DNA of 64,000 nt from Flavobacterium eburneipallidum (GTDB lineage Bacteria > Bacteroidota > Bacteroidia > Flavobacteriales > Flavobacteriaceae), in the NCBI RefSeq assembly GCF_027111355.2, contig NZ_CP114291.2, positions 3,038,001-3,102,000 of the forward strand, given 5' to 3'. The notes below the pieces were generated by a model. It was not told the DNA's origin. It ran no database searches and saw only the letters and a list, made by a program, of their open reading frames with translations. This document shows, piece by piece, positions 17,570-26,917 of this stretch; positions within the stretch are counted from its first letter, which is position 1, and each line of letters begins with the position of its first letter. The translations under genes were made by a program, and so were the position numbers.

Positions 17570-17861
17570 ATATCGTCTTACCAACAAAGCGGTTGAAGAT
17601 TTGTCTAAAATTTGGGATTACACTTTCGAAATTTGGTCAGAAGAACAAGCCGACAAATATTATTATGAATTATTAGCGAATTGTCAAAAATTAGCTGAAA
17701 ACCAATTTTTAGGAAGAAGTTACACAGAAATAAACAACGAAATTCAAGGCTTCAAATCAGGACAACACATCATTTTTTATAGTATTGTAAATGAAGATGA
17801 AATAGAAATCATTCGGTTTTTACATTCCAGAATGGATTTAAAAAATAAAATACAAGAATAA
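17562..17861 (+). CDS. parE: ParE/RelE-family toxin
   Basis: A 99-residue toxin of the ParE/RelE superfamily: YRLTNKAVEDLSKIWDYTFEIWSEEQADKYY at the N-terminus, AENQFLGRSYTEI in the middle, then the strand pair GQHIIFYSIVNEDEIEIIRFLHSRMD. ParE toxins poison gyrase. The start overlaps the antitoxin stop by eight bases, the standard translational coupling. It lies 78 bases before thrC, so it is transcribed within the threonine cluster. Confidence 0.9.
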   Translation: MPKYRLTNKAVEDLSKIWDYTFEIWSEEQADKYYYELLANCQKLAENQFLGRSYTEINNEIQGFKSGQHIIFYSIVNEDEIEIIRFLHSRMDLKNKIQE

Positions 17862-17939
17862 AAATAAATTAGAAGTTAGAAATACGATATACGAAGTTAG
17901 AATTGCAAAAATCGTATATTAAATATCTTAAAATAAAAA

Positions 17940-19229
17940 ATGAAATATTACAGTTTAAACCATAATGCCCCAAAAGTTTCTTTCGAAGAAGCAGTAATAC
18001 AAGGATTGGCCACCGATAAAGGATTGTATTTTCCAGAATCAATTACTCCATTGTCTCCATCATTTTTCGAAAATATAGAAAATTTAAGCAATGCAGAAAT
18101 TGCTTTCGAAGCCATTCAGCAATTTGTGGGCGACGAAATTCCAACCGAAACCCTAAAACAAATCATAGCCGAAACCTTGTGTTTTGAATTTCCAACGGAA
18201 AAAGTGGAAAAAGACATTTATGCCCTGGAATTGTATCACGGGCCAACCATGGCATTCAAAGACGTGGGAGCACGTTTTATGTCACGTTGTCTGGGTTATT
18301 TCAACAAAGACAAAAAAGACAACAAAAACACGGTTCTTGTAGCTACTTCCGGAGATACCGGAGGAGCTGTGGCGAGTGGTTTCTTGGGTGTTCAAGGTGT
18401 GGAAGTCGTTATTTTATATCCTTCCGGAAAAGTGAGCGACATTCAGGAAAGACAATTGACCACTTTGGGACAAAACATCAAAGCATTGGAAATAGACGGT
18501 GTTTTTGACGATTGTCAGGATATGGTTAAAAAAGCTTTTTTGGACGAAAGTTTGGCGCACCACAACTTAACTTCGGCTAACTCGATTAACATTGCTCGTT
18601 GGTTGCCACAAATGTTTTACTTTTTCTTTTCGTACAAACAATTAAAATCACAAAACAAACCTTTGGTATTTTCTTGCCCAAGCGGAAATTTCGGAAATAT
18701 CTGTGCCGGAATTATGGCGAAAAAATTAGGCTTACCAATTGAGCATTTCGTAGCTTCGACCAATGTAAATGATACTGTACCAAGATTTTTAGTAGAAGGA
18801 AATTACGATCCAAAACCGTCTAAAGCGACAATTTCGAATGCAATGGACGTTGGAAATCCAAGTAACTTTATCCGTATTCAGGAATTGTATAACAACGATT
18901 TGGAGCAATTCAAAAAAGACTTTTCTTCATTTGCTTATACTGACGAAGAAACTTTGGAAGCGATGCAATCCATCTACAAAACCGATGGCTACATCGCAGA
19001 ACCTCACGGAGCTGTAGGTTATTTAGGTTTGAAAAACGAATTGAAAAACCATCCGAATGCGATTGGAATTTTCCTGGAGACAGCACATCCTATCAAATTT
19101 TTAGATGTCGTTGAACCAGCTTTAAATATCCAATTGCCTATTCCAACACAAATTGAAAGCGTACTGAACAAAGAAAAAGTAAGTACAAAAATTAAGACTT
19201 ACGAGGAATTGAAAGCGTTTTTGGGATAA
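17940..19229 (+). CDS. thrC: threonine synthase
   Basis: A 429-residue PLP enzyme converting O-phosphohomoserine to threonine. MKYYSLNHNAPKVSFEEAVIQGLATDKGLYFP is the bacterial threonine synthase start. PLP Lys lies in HGPTMAFKDVGARFM, the phosphate loop is TSGDTGGAVASGF, and SCPSGNFGNICAG and ETAHPIKF follow. It is separated from thrB by about 1 kb carrying a hypothetical gene and parDE. No clear TAnnTTTG promoter lies in the 78 bases before it, so it may be read from the thr or the parDE promoter. Confidence 0.97.
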   Translation: MKYYSLNHNAPKVSFEEAVIQGLATDKGLYFPESITPLSPSFFENIENLSNAEIAFEAIQQFVGDEIPTETLKQIIAETLCFEFPTEKVEKDIYALELYHGPTMAFKDVGARFMSRCLGYFNKDKKDNKNTVLVATSGDTGGAVASGFLGVQGVEVVILYPSGKVSDIQERQLTTLGQNIKALEIDGVFDDCQDMVKKAFLDESLAHHNLTSANSINIARWLPQMFYFFFSYKQLKSQNKPLVFSCPSGNFGNICAGIMAKKLGLPIEHFVASTNVNDTVPRFLVEGNYDPKPSKATISNAMDVGNPSNFIRIQELYNNDLEQFKKDFSSFAYTDEETLEAMQSIYKTDGYIAEPHGAVGYLGLKNELKNHPNAIGIFLETAHPIKFLDVVEPALNIQLPIPTQIESVLNKEKVSTKIKTYEELKAFLG

Positions 19230-19254
19230 AACTTGATTACTACTTAAATAAAAT

Positions 19255-19300
19255 AAACCGCAGATTTACCAATTTATTATTTGTGAATCTGCGGTTTTTA
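19255..19300. terminator. inverted repeat / terminator after thrC (CCGCAGATT family)
   Basis: AAACCGCAGATT pairs with AATCTGCGGTTTTT across a 19-base loop, followed by T. It is the short form of the CCGCAGATTCGCAGATT repeat at 28664 and 42018. A run of 15 A follows at 19304-19318. Confidence 0.65.
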
Positions 19301-19331
19301 TTCAAAAAAAAAAAAAAATGAACACATTTTT

Positions 19332-19805
19332 TTACTGATGATGATAGGGTTCATTCTTCAAAATAGTAAATCCACGATACAATTGTTCGATAAAAAACAA
19401 ACGCACCATTTGATGGGAAAAAGTCATTAGCGACAGTGATATTTTACCTTGTGCTTTGGCATAAACCGTTTCCGAAAATCCATACGGACCACCGATGACG
19501 AAAACCAAAGTCTTTACGCCCGAATTCATTTTCTTTTGTAATTCATCCGAAAATCCTACACTCGAGAAATTTTTCCCATTTTCGTCTAATAAAATGAGTT
19601 GATCTGTTGGTGTTATTTTTGCCAAAATCAATTCGCCTTCTTTTTCTTTTTGCTGACTTTCTGATAAATTTTTTACGTTTTTAATATCAGGAATTATCTC
19701 TAAATCAAACTTGATGTAAAATGATAAGCGTTTTTGATATTCATCAATTAGTGCTTGCAGATTTTTATTGTCGGTTTTGCCTATGGCAATGAGTTTGATA
19801 TTCAT
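19332..19805 (-). CDS. rlmH: 23S rRNA pseudouridine-1915 N3-methyltransferase RlmH
   Basis: A 157-residue SPOUT-class methyltransferase modifying helix 69 of 23S rRNA. MNIKLIAIGKTDNKNLQALIDEYQKRL is the RlmH start; the C-terminal knot carries LVFVIGGPYGFSETVYAKA, LSLMTFSHQMVRLFFIEQLYRGFTI and the ending YHHQ. Length is standard. The ATG at 19805 is preferred to one 15 codons upstream that adds unrelated residues. It is convergent with thrC. Confidence 0.96.
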   Translation of the reverse strand: MNIKLIAIGKTDNKNLQALIDEYQKRLSFYIKFDLEIIPDIKNVKNLSESQQKEKEGELILAKITPTDQLILLDENGKNFSSVGFSDELQKKMNSGVKTLVFVIGGPYGFSETVYAKAQGKISLSLMTFSHQMVRLFFIEQLYRGFTILKNEPYHHQ

Positions 19806-20050
19806 TTTTACACAATTTAATAACCACAAAGGTATAAAAACAAGAATCAAATAATATTACATCTAAATTATTAATACATTTTACTATATTAATTAAAATC
19901 AATAAAATTAAACTATTTATATGACACATACTCCCTTTTTTTAAGGGGTTCTCATTTCAAATAGTAATAAATAAGGCTCAATACCATCATTTTGTGATTA
20001 AATGTTGAAAAAAATATAAAATTTGTGAAATAGATATTAAGCCGTTTGTT
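19806..20050. other. gene-free AT-rich stretch between rlmH and amtB
   Basis: No ORF, tRNA or strong hairpin seen. One CCC-T7-AAGGGG element (19932-19948) could fold weakly. TTTG at 20022-20025 is a possible but distant -33 for the amtB promoter. Confidence 0.4.
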
Positions 20051-20058
20051 TATTTTTG
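20051..20058 (+). promoter_or_regulatory. -7 promoter element of amtB
   Basis: TATTTTTG matches TAnnTTTG exactly and lies 26 bases before the chosen ATG. It excludes the longer reading that would start at 20046. Confidence 0.6.
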
Positions 20059-20084
20059 CGAAAAATTTTAAAATATATAACAAT

Positions 20085-21320
20085 ATGTTAGATGTAGGAT
20101 TAACCACTTTTATGATTTTGGCTACTAGTTTAGTGATGCTGATGACACCTGGTCTTGCTTTCTTTTATGGTGGATTAGGATGTAGCAAGAATATTTTGAG
20201 TATTATGATGCAAAGTTTTGTTTCTATGGGAATAAGTACGGTGCTTTGGTTTGCTTTTGGCTATTCACTTTGCTTTAGCGGGAACATCGATTCGGGTTCT
20301 GACTTTTTTGGAATCATCGGAAATTTAGACAAAGCATTTTATCACGGCATTACGCCCTCGACATTATATTCGACTGATAAACCCTTTCCTGAATATGTAT
20401 TTATTGCGTATCAAATGATGTTTGCTATTATTACTCCGGCATTGATTACTGGAGCTTTTATCAATCGTGTTTCTTTTAAATCTTATGTTGTTTTCCTGAT
20501 TTTTTGGCAAATATTTGTTTACTATCCTTTTGTTCACATGATTTGGGGTGGCGGATTATTAGCTGAATGGGGTGTTTTTGATTTTGCAGGAGGAATCACA
20601 GTACATGCAACGGCTGGATTTGCAGCATTGGCATCAGTTTATTTTGTGGGTCGCCGACAAACGACACATGAGCCTAATAACATTCCGCTTGTTGCTATTG
20701 GAACTGCTTTGCTTTGGTTTGGATGGTACGGATTTAATGCAGGAAGTGAATTGGCAGTAAACTCAATTACCATTTCTTCCTTTTTGAATACAGATACGGC
20801 GGCTTCTTTTGCGGCGGTCACTTGGTTACTCATCGAATGGAACACAGGCAAAAAGAAACCCACTTTTATTGGGTTAATGACTGGAGCCGTTGCAGGTTTG
20901 GCTACTATTACTCCAGCAGCTGGATTTGTCGATATTTATTCAGCAGCACTTATTGGAATTATTGCCGCTTTTGGTTGTTTTGCAGCGGTAAAATTCAAAG
21001 AAAAGAAAGGTTGGGACGATGCGTTGGATGTATGGGGAGTTCACGGTATGGGAGGAATAATCGGGACTATTTGTTTGGGTTTCTTTGCTAATAGCACTAT
21101 TAATTCTGCCATTCCAAACGGATTATTTTACGGCGGTGATGGCATGTTATTGTTCAAAGAATGTGTAGCTATATTATTTGCAACTAGTTATGCTTTTATT
21201 TTTACCGTTTTATTATTCAAAATTATCAATAAATTTATTCCTGTTCGTGTATCTGAAATTGAACAAGAATTAGGATTAGATTTAAGCCATCACGGCGAAG
21301 TAGCGAGACACCAACGCTAG
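20085..21320 (+). CDS. amtB: ammonium transporter
   Basis: A 411-residue Amt/Mep/Rh channel with about 11 membrane segments. Landmarks: TPGLAFFYGGLGCSKNILS near the N-terminus, FDFAGGITVHATAGFAAL with the first pore His, WFGWYGFNAGSEL, and DVWGVHGMGGIIGTI with the second pore His. It passes ammonium/ammonia across the inner membrane. No signal peptide, unlike E. coli AmtB. No glnK/P-II gene is adjacent, whereas amtB is often paired with glnK; regulation cannot be inferred. A perfect terminator follows. Confidence 0.96.
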   Translation: MLDVGLTTFMILATSLVMLMTPGLAFFYGGLGCSKNILSIMMQSFVSMGISTVLWFAFGYSLCFSGNIDSGSDFFGIIGNLDKAFYHGITPSTLYSTDKPFPEYVFIAYQMMFAIITPALITGAFINRVSFKSYVVFLIFWQIFVYYPFVHMIWGGGLLAEWGVFDFAGGITVHATAGFAALASVYFVGRRQTTHEPNNIPLVAIGTALLWFGWYGFNAGSELAVNSITISSFLNTDTAASFAAVTWLLIEWNTGKKKPTFIGLMTGAVAGLATITPAAGFVDIYSAALIGIIAAFGCFAAVKFKEKKGWDDALDVWGVHGMGGIIGTICLGFFANSTINSAIPNGLFYGGDGMLLFKECVAILFATSYAFIFTVLLFKIINKFIPVRVSEIEQELGLDLSHHGEVARHQR

Positions 21321-21334
21321 AAATATTTCATACT

Positions 21335-21360
21335 AAAAAGGGCTGAATTCAGCCCTTTTT
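21335..21360. terminator. bidirectional terminator between amtB and receptor gene
   Basis: AAAAAGGGCTGAATTCAGCCCTTTTT is a 13-base-arm perfect palindrome (given in two halves: AAAAAGGGCTGAA / TTCAGCCCTTTTT) with A- and T-runs at its ends, so it can serve both convergent genes. Confidence 0.88.
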
Positions 21361-21383
21361 GTTTGTTTTATTAGGATGAGTAA

Positions 21384-23837
21384 TTACCCTTGAAACTCAT
21401 CACCTCCACCGTTTTCCATCTCTCGTTTAGGTTGTCTTTCTTTTTCGTTTTTCGGTTTGTTGAATCTATACGTAAACGAAAGGGTGAATTGTCTTTGTCT
21501 GAATTGCATTTCACTGTAGGTTCTAACTTCTTGAGGAGTTTGTAAAAAAGTCTCCGATTTCATTTTTCTAGAGTTGAACACATCGCTCACGCCCAATGCA
21601 ATAGTTCCCTTTTCTTTCATCACATCTTTACTAAATCCGAGATTCATAGAGAAAATTCCAATCATTTTTCCTTGAGCTGTTTTTTGATCACCATTGTAAT
21701 TCATATTCGTTTGCCAATCAATTGCATAAGGCAAAGTGATTTTCGAATTTAATTTAGCCGACCAAGTTGTAGCATTATTATCAAAACTTTGAGTCACTTC
21801 TTGATTATTAAAATCAGTGTATGTATAATCTCCTTCTGTAATAACATTGAATAAATTAAAATTAGAGTTCAATTTCCACCATTTATAAGGAGAATAATTA
21901 AGATTAAATTCAAATCCTGTTCTGTATTCGGTAGCTAAATTGATTGGAGTTGAAATAATTACTGGAATTCCATTTACCTCATCACCCGAGTTGATTCTAG
22001 CGAATTGAAAAACATCTGTTGATTTGTTAGTATAAATCGAAGTACTCAAAATAAATTTACCCCATTTTTTTAGGTATCCAAAATCTACAGCATCAGTCAT
22101 CGCGGGATCTAAATCTGGATTTCCCTGAAAAATATTGATATTACTTGAATAATTGCTAAACGGATTAATCATTCTTCCTCTTGGACGTGTAATTCTTCGG
22201 CTATAATTTAGTGACAAATTACTGTCTTCAGACAATTCGTAAGTTACAAAAGCACTCGGAAAGAAGTTGTTGTACTTTTTGTTGTTAAAATTGTTTTGAG
22301 TAAACTGATTGACTTCAATATTAGAATCTTCCCAACGCAAGCCAAACAAATAAGAAAATTTATTTTTCTTGAAACCATATTGAGTATAAAAAGCATTTAC
22401 GTTTTCGATATATTCTAACTCATTGGTAAAATTGGTATTCAAAACACCATTATTAAAAACGGTTACGTCTGTCAACTGATTGGTAAAACTACCTCTATAA
22501 CCTGCTTCGAACTGTCCTCCTTCACCTATTGGCAAAACATAATCCAATTGATACAATTGTCTGTCTTGTTTTTGAATATTTTGAGTCACATCATTACCAC
22601 TATCACTGTCCAAAATAGAATTATATTCATTTTCATCATTAGTAGAAATTTGAACGTCAACATCTAATTTATGTCCATCTTTTTTGAACTTTTTTTGCAA
22701 ACTAGATCTGAATTCTACTCCATCTTCATTGGAATTTCCTTGATTCAAACGGGTTCTATTGTAATTACTAGGAGTATCAGCATAGAATTGATTGTTATAA
22801 TTTACATCGTTATTATCATTTTTTTTAGAATCTCTGTAGTTGATTGTATTGGTCCAAGATGTAGATTCGTTTAAATACAATTCAAGTCCTAAATTCCCAT
22901 TATAACCTTTATTGATTCGCTCATTATCTCTTGTTTCTAATATAAAATCAGGAGAACCTACATTTGGTGTTAAATACTCCGATTCAATTCGAGCATTACC
23001 AGGATTGTTTCTATAAGAGTATCCTTGATTGGTGAATAAATTGAAGTTCTTGGTTTTATAATTTAAAGTTCCACTAATACTATTTGTTTCAGGATAACCT
23101 GACGCAGCAATAAAAGTTCCATTAAACCCCTGATTCTTTCCTTTTTTCAGTACAATATTCAAAATTCCAGCACCACCTTCTGCGTCATATCTAGCTGATG
23201 GATTAGTAATTACTTCTACTTTATCAATTGCATCGGCAGGAATTAATCGGAGTGCTTCGTTGATATTAATAGCATTCGATGGTTTTCCGTCGATAAGGAT
23301 AGTAACACTTTCGTTTCCTCTCAAACTAACAGCTCCTTCAGCATCTACCGAAACGGATGGAATGTTATCCAACACATCACTCACTGTTCCTCCTTTTACC
23401 ATCAAATCGTTACCAACACTATAAATCTTTTTATCTAACTTAACAGAAACTGTAGTACTTTCTGCTCTAACCATAACTTCATTCAATTGTGTAGCATCTT
23501 CCTCTAAAGCGATTTGCCCTAAATTAGTATTGGTAGTAAGATTTCGTTCTTTAAAAATAATTGGCTTAAATGAAATAAATTCTATTCTAATATCATAAAC
23601 TCCCGGAGCTACCTCAATAACAAACTCCCCTTTTGGATTGGTTACTCCTCCAGAAATTGTTTTTGGCAAATTAGGTTGTGTAATTGTAATAGTAGCATAT
23701 TCAAGCGTTTGTTTGCTTACTTTTTCGATAACTTTTCCTGAAACTTTTATTTTAGCTGTTTGCAATTTTCCTTGTGCAAAACTCAAAATAGAACTAATAA
23801 ACAAAAGACCAATCAGGACGGATTTTAATTTTTTCAT
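21384..23837 (-). CDS. TonB-dependent-receptor-like outer-membrane barrel protein
   Basis: An 817-residue outer-membrane protein. Signal peptide MKKLKSVLIGLLFISSILSFAQ; a CarboxypepD_reg-like domain (about residues 30-115, VSGKVIEKVSKQTLEYATI...); a plug (VKGGTVSDVLDNIPSVSVDAEGAVSLRGNESVTILIDGKPS at about 145-190); then a large barrel ending QRQFTLSFTYRFNKP with a charged Lys/Arg/Gly-rich tail. This is the outer membrane beta-barrel family common in Flavobacteriia. No SusD or other partner is adjacent, so the ligand is unknown. The C-terminal tail beyond the last strand is unusual for a barrel. Confidence 0.9.
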   Translation of the reverse strand: MKKLKSVLIGLLFISSILSFAQGKLQTAKIKVSGKVIEKVSKQTLEYATITITQPNLPKTISGGVTNPKGEFVIEVAPGVYDIRIEFISFKPIIFKERNLTTNTNLGQIALEEDATQLNEVMVRAESTTVSVKLDKKIYSVGNDLMVKGGTVSDVLDNIPSVSVDAEGAVSLRGNESVTILIDGKPSNAININEALRLIPADAIDKVEVITNPSARYDAEGGAGILNIVLKKGKNQGFNGTFIAASGYPETNSISGTLNYKTKNFNLFTNQGYSYRNNPGNARIESEYLTPNVGSPDFILETRDNERINKGYNGNLGLELYLNESTSWTNTINYRDSKKNDNNDVNYNNQFYADTPSNYNRTRLNQGNSNEDGVEFRSSLQKKFKKDGHKLDVDVQISTNDENEYNSILDSDSGNDVTQNIQKQDRQLYQLDYVLPIGEGGQFEAGYRGSFTNQLTDVTVFNNGVLNTNFTNELEYIENVNAFYTQYGFKKNKFSYLFGLRWEDSNIEVNQFTQNNFNNKKYNNFFPSAFVTYELSEDSNLSLNYSRRITRPRGRMINPFSNYSSNINIFQGNPDLDPAMTDAVDFGYLKKWGKFILSTSIYTNKSTDVFQFARINSGDEVNGIPVIISTPINLATEYRTGFEFNLNYSPYKWWKLNSNFNLFNVITEGDYTYTDFNNQEVTQSFDNNATTWSAKLNSKITLPYAIDWQTNMNYNGDQKTAQGKMIGIFSMNLGFSKDVMKEKGTIALGVSDVFNSRKMKSETFLQTPQEVRTYSEMQFRQRQFTLSFTYRFNKPKNEKERQPKREMENGGGDEFQG

Positions 23838-23913
23838 AAATATAAAAGGATATTTTTTTGGTATTAGACTCCAAAAACAGATTTTAGTTTAAGCCTTAAA
23901 TCATAAAGATTTG

Positions 23914-24255
23914 TTAAAGAATTGAATTCATTTTCTCTAAAGGTCTTGCAACAACGGCTTTGTTTCCGTTAATAACGATAGGTCTTTCGACAAGAATTGG
24001 ATTAGCAACCATAGCTTGAATTATTTCATCATCGGTCATTGTTAAATTTTTGAATTTTTCGATCCAAATTTTCTCTTTCACACGCACTAATTCAATGGGT
24101 TTTATTTGTAATTTCTGGATAATTACTTTCATTTCATCAAAAGTGGGAACATCATCCAAATATTTGATAATTTCGTATTCTTGACCTGATTTTTCTAAAG
24201 AAATCAGACATTCTCTCGATTTTCCACAGCGGGAATTATGATATACTTGAATCAT
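23914..24255 (-). CDS. ArsC/Spx-family reductase (arsenate reductase-like)
   Basis: A 113-residue thioredoxin-fold protein. MIQVYHNSRCGKSRECL contains the single redox Cys of the ArsC family; KYLDDVPTFDEMKVIIQKL and the C-terminal NPILVERPIVINGNKAVVARP with its conserved Arg are also typical. It would reduce arsenate with glutathione or another thiol; many chromosomal members have undefined roles. No ars operon surrounds it. The motif CGKSREC differs from the CGTSR usual in ArsC, so a YffB/Spx-like role is possible. Confidence 0.85.
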   Translation of the reverse strand: MIQVYHNSRCGKSRECLISLEKSGQEYEIIKYLDDVPTFDEMKVIIQKLQIKPIELVRVKEKIWIEKFKNLTMTDDEIIQAMVANPILVERPIVINGNKAVVARPLEKMNSIL

Positions 24256-24353
24256 TGTAAAAAAGGATTTAATTTTTTGTAAAGTAAGGCATAAAAACAG
24301 AAAATTACACTAAATTTAGGTCTTACAAATTAAAGAAAATCAAAACCCGTAAA

Positions 24354-25256
24354 ATGTTTATATCCCAAGCATACAAAGGCAACAATACTTGGTGGCGTGT
24401 CTTGATTACCATAGTATTGACTACCGGAATATTTATTAGCAACTTCATTGCTATTTATTTAATGTCAAAAGAAGAGACAGACAAATTGTATCAATCGATG
24501 AAAGATATGCCTAGCTACCAGTCGCTTTTGATTAATCTTTCTCCGTTTATTTTTCTGCTACTACTGTTGTTTTTGTTGGTTCGAAATTTACATAACCGAA
24601 GCGTTTTGTCGCTAACCACTTCCAGAGAAAAAGTAGATTACAAAAGATTTTTGTTTTCTTTTGGATTGATTATTTTCTTCACTATTGCAACTTTTTTTGT
24701 TTCCTATTTATATGATAATTCCAACATTGAATGGAATTTCCATCCCATAAAATTCCTGACCTTATTTTGCATTAGCATCCTATTATTTCCATTTCAAATT
24801 GGATTCGAAGAGTATTTATTCCGAGGCTATTTGATGCAACAAATTGGAATAATTGCCAAAAATAGATGGATTCCATTGCTAATTACTTCGGTTGTTTTTG
24901 GATTATTTCATAGTGCTAATCCCGAAGTGGCTGAAATGGGTTTTGGAGTCATGTTTTTTTATATTGGAACAGGATTATTATTAGGCATAATGACTTTAAT
25001 GGACGAAAGTTTGGAACTGGCTTTGGGCTTTCATTTAGGTAATAATTTAATGGCGGCTTTGCTCATTACCACCGATTTTTCAGCAATCCAAACCGATGCG
25101 ATTTTCAAATATTCAGGCGTTGAAAACCCTGTTGATATGTTGCATGAAATGATTATTTCAATTGCAATCGTCTATCCGATTATCTTATTTATATTTGCTA
25201 AAAAGTACCAATGGCAACACTGGAAAAATAAACTTACTGGAAAAATACAACCTTAA
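24354..25256 (+). CDS. CPBP-family intramembrane glutamic protease
   Basis: A 300-residue membrane protein with about eight hydrophobic segments and the CPBP/Abi motifs: EEYLFRG (motif 1, about residue 160) with the catalytic Glu pair, FGLFHSAN (motif 2 His), and GFHLGNNLMAAL (motif 3 His). Related to CAAX prenyl endopeptidases; in bacteria members often process or confer immunity to peptides. The C-terminal part is amphipathic. It is 30 bases before the AMP-ligase gene and probably co-transcribed. Confidence 0.9.
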   Translation: MFISQAYKGNNTWWRVLITIVLTTGIFISNFIAIYLMSKEETDKLYQSMKDMPSYQSLLINLSPFIFLLLLLFLLVRNLHNRSVLSLTTSREKVDYKRFLFSFGLIIFFTIATFFVSYLYDNSNIEWNFHPIKFLTLFCISILLFPFQIGFEEYLFRGYLMQQIGIIAKNRWIPLLITSVVFGLFHSANPEVAEMGFGVMFFYIGTGLLLGIMTLMDESLELALGFHLGNNLMAALLITTDFSAIQTDAIFKYSGVENPVDMLHEMIISIAIVYPIILFIFAKKYQWQHWKNKLTGKIQP

Positions 25257-25286
25257 ACACAACAATAATTTTTAAATAATTACAAA

Positions 25287-26351
25287 ATGATTGCAACTAA
25301 AATTACATACAAAAACATACACAACCGTTTCAAATTGAACGGTTACCACATCAATCTTGAAGAAATGTATTATGTTGCTTATTCTTTTATCAAAGAAGGA
25401 GAACCTTTTGAGCAACACGTTGGACACTTTTTATTGGATTGGTTTGACGATAAATCCTATATCGAATTGAGTACATCAGGAACTACAGGAACTCCAAAGG
25501 TGATTAAAATAGAAAAACAAGCCATGTTGGATTCTGCTCTAGCAACAGGAGATTTTTTCGATTTGAAACCAGGTGATACTATGTTACACTGCTTGCCAAC
25601 GAATTATGTAGCCGGAAAAATGATGTTTGTTCGTTCTTTCATTTTAGGGTTGGATATGAAATTTGTAGAACCTAGTTCTGATCCGTTAAAAAACATTGAC
25701 GAAGAATTTGATTTCTGTGCTATGGTTCCTTTGCAAGCCAAAAATTCTTTGGATAAACTGAAAGCCAAGAAAATTAAAAAATTAATTATTGGTGGTGTAA
25801 AAGTGCATAAAGCTTTAGAAAAAGAATTGGTAAAATTGCCAATGAAAATCTACGAAACATACGGTATGACGGAAACCATTACACATATTGCCGCCAAAAA
25901 AATAGGAGAAAAAGCTTTTACTGTTTTGCCAAACGTAAAGATTTTTACCGACGAAAGAAAATGTCTCGTTATCAAAGCAAGTAAAATAAGCAAGGACGAA
26001 ATTATAACCAACGATGTTGTTGATTTAGTTTCTGACAAACAATTCAGCTGGAAAGGTAGGTACGACAATATCATCAATAGCGGTGGAGTTAAATTAATGC
26101 CCGAAAAAATAGAAGACAAACTTTCGACCTTGATTCCAAGACGTTATTTTGTTGCTGGACAATCTGATGAAACTCTTGGAGAAAAAGTAGTCCTTTATGT
26201 AGAAGGAGAAACTCTAGCAATAGAAGAAACTGTTTTTGATGTTTTGGATAAATTCGAAAAACCAAAAGAGGTAATTTTTATTCCAAAATTTAGAGAAACT
26301 GCTACTGGTAAAATTATGAGAAGAGAAAGTTTAGAGTCTGTTGGTCACTAA
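25287..26351 (+). CDS. menE: o-succinylbenzoate-CoA ligase-like AMP-binding protein
   Basis: A 354-residue acyl-CoA synthetase-fold enzyme, shorter than typical ligases (about 450-500 residues) because the N-terminal subdomain is reduced; this short form is the MenE found in Flavobacteria. P-loop STSGTTGTPKVIKIEK (about residue 65), YETYGMTETITHI, WKGRYDNIINSGGVKLMPEKIE, and the C-terminal catalytic Lys in RETATGKIMRRE. It would activate o-succinylbenzoate in menaquinone synthesis. No other men genes are near, so the assignment rests on family resemblance. Confidence 0.8.
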   Translation: MIATKITYKNIHNRFKLNGYHINLEEMYYVAYSFIKEGEPFEQHVGHFLLDWFDDKSYIELSTSGTTGTPKVIKIEKQAMLDSALATGDFFDLKPGDTMLHCLPTNYVAGKMMFVRSFILGLDMKFVEPSSDPLKNIDEEFDFCAMVPLQAKNSLDKLKAKKIKKLIIGGVKVHKALEKELVKLPMKIYETYGMTETITHIAAKKIGEKAFTVLPNVKIFTDERKCLVIKASKISKDEIITNDVVDLVSDKQFSWKGRYDNIINSGGVKLMPEKIEDKLSTLIPRRYFVAGQSDETLGEKVVLYVEGETLAIEETVFDVLDKFEKPKEVIFIPKFRETATGKIMRRESLESVGH

Positions 26352-26372
26352 AAACTTTAATTTTTTAAAAGA

Positions 26373-26408
26373 AAAAAGGGAGAATTTCAAAAAAAATCTC
26401 CCTTTTTA
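26373..26408. terminator. bidirectional terminator between menE and doxX
   Basis: AAAAAAGGGAGA pairs with TCTCCCTTTTT with an A-rich loop, flanked by A and T runs. Confidence 0.85.
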
Positions 26409-26416
26409 TTTACCTT

Positions 26417-26839
26417 TTATTCTTGCATTTTAAAATAATAATCTGCCGAATTCTTACCGCTTCCATAAATTAAAAAGGCAATACAAACTACAAAAGTCAA
26501 CAAGGAAAACAATAAATTTTGAGAGTGCATTTGCCCCATAAAATTGATAATAACAGCTCCCATCAATATAGGTAATTGTGCCATAATTGCCCATCTAGTC
26601 AGCAATCCAAAAGCAATCATTATTCCTCCCATAATATGAGCTGGAGCAATATAATGCAAAAGCATCATTCCACCACCAAACTGGTCTATCGGAGATATTA
26701 AATCTTGTAAATACTGAATGTTAGTGATAAAATAAACGCCTTTAAAGAACAAGAAAACACCCAGTGTTATTCGAACCAAATCTACGGGTAAATAAGTGTG
26801 CGCATTGGCCCATTTATTCAAACTTTTTACGCTGTTCAT
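26417..26839 (-). CDS. DoxX-family membrane protein
   Basis: A 140-residue protein with four membrane segments and the DoxX start VDLVRITLGVFLFFKGVYFI, followed by IAPAHIMGGIMIAFGLLTRW. The family includes subunits linked to quinone or thiosulfate oxidation, but for stand-alone members the role is unsettled. It lies convergent with menE and about 80 bases downstream of the carboxylase gene's stop. Confidence 0.82.
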   Translation of the reverse strand: MNSVKSLNKWANAHTYLPVDLVRITLGVFLFFKGVYFITNIQYLQDLISPIDQFGGGMMLLHYIAPAHIMGGIMIAFGLLTRWAIMAQLPILMGAVIINFMGQMHSQNLLFSLLTFVVCIAFLIYGSGKNSADYYFKMQE

Positions 26840-26917
26840 AATACTTTAGTTTTAAAATTACACACTAAATTACTAATTATTAACGCAATAAGCTATAAGA
26901 AAAGTATAAAATTCTAT

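Noticed and set aside
19304..19318. Run of 15 A after thrC
   Set aside because: Low-complexity tract next to a terminator-like hairpin; length may vary or be a sequencing artefact, with no other signal.
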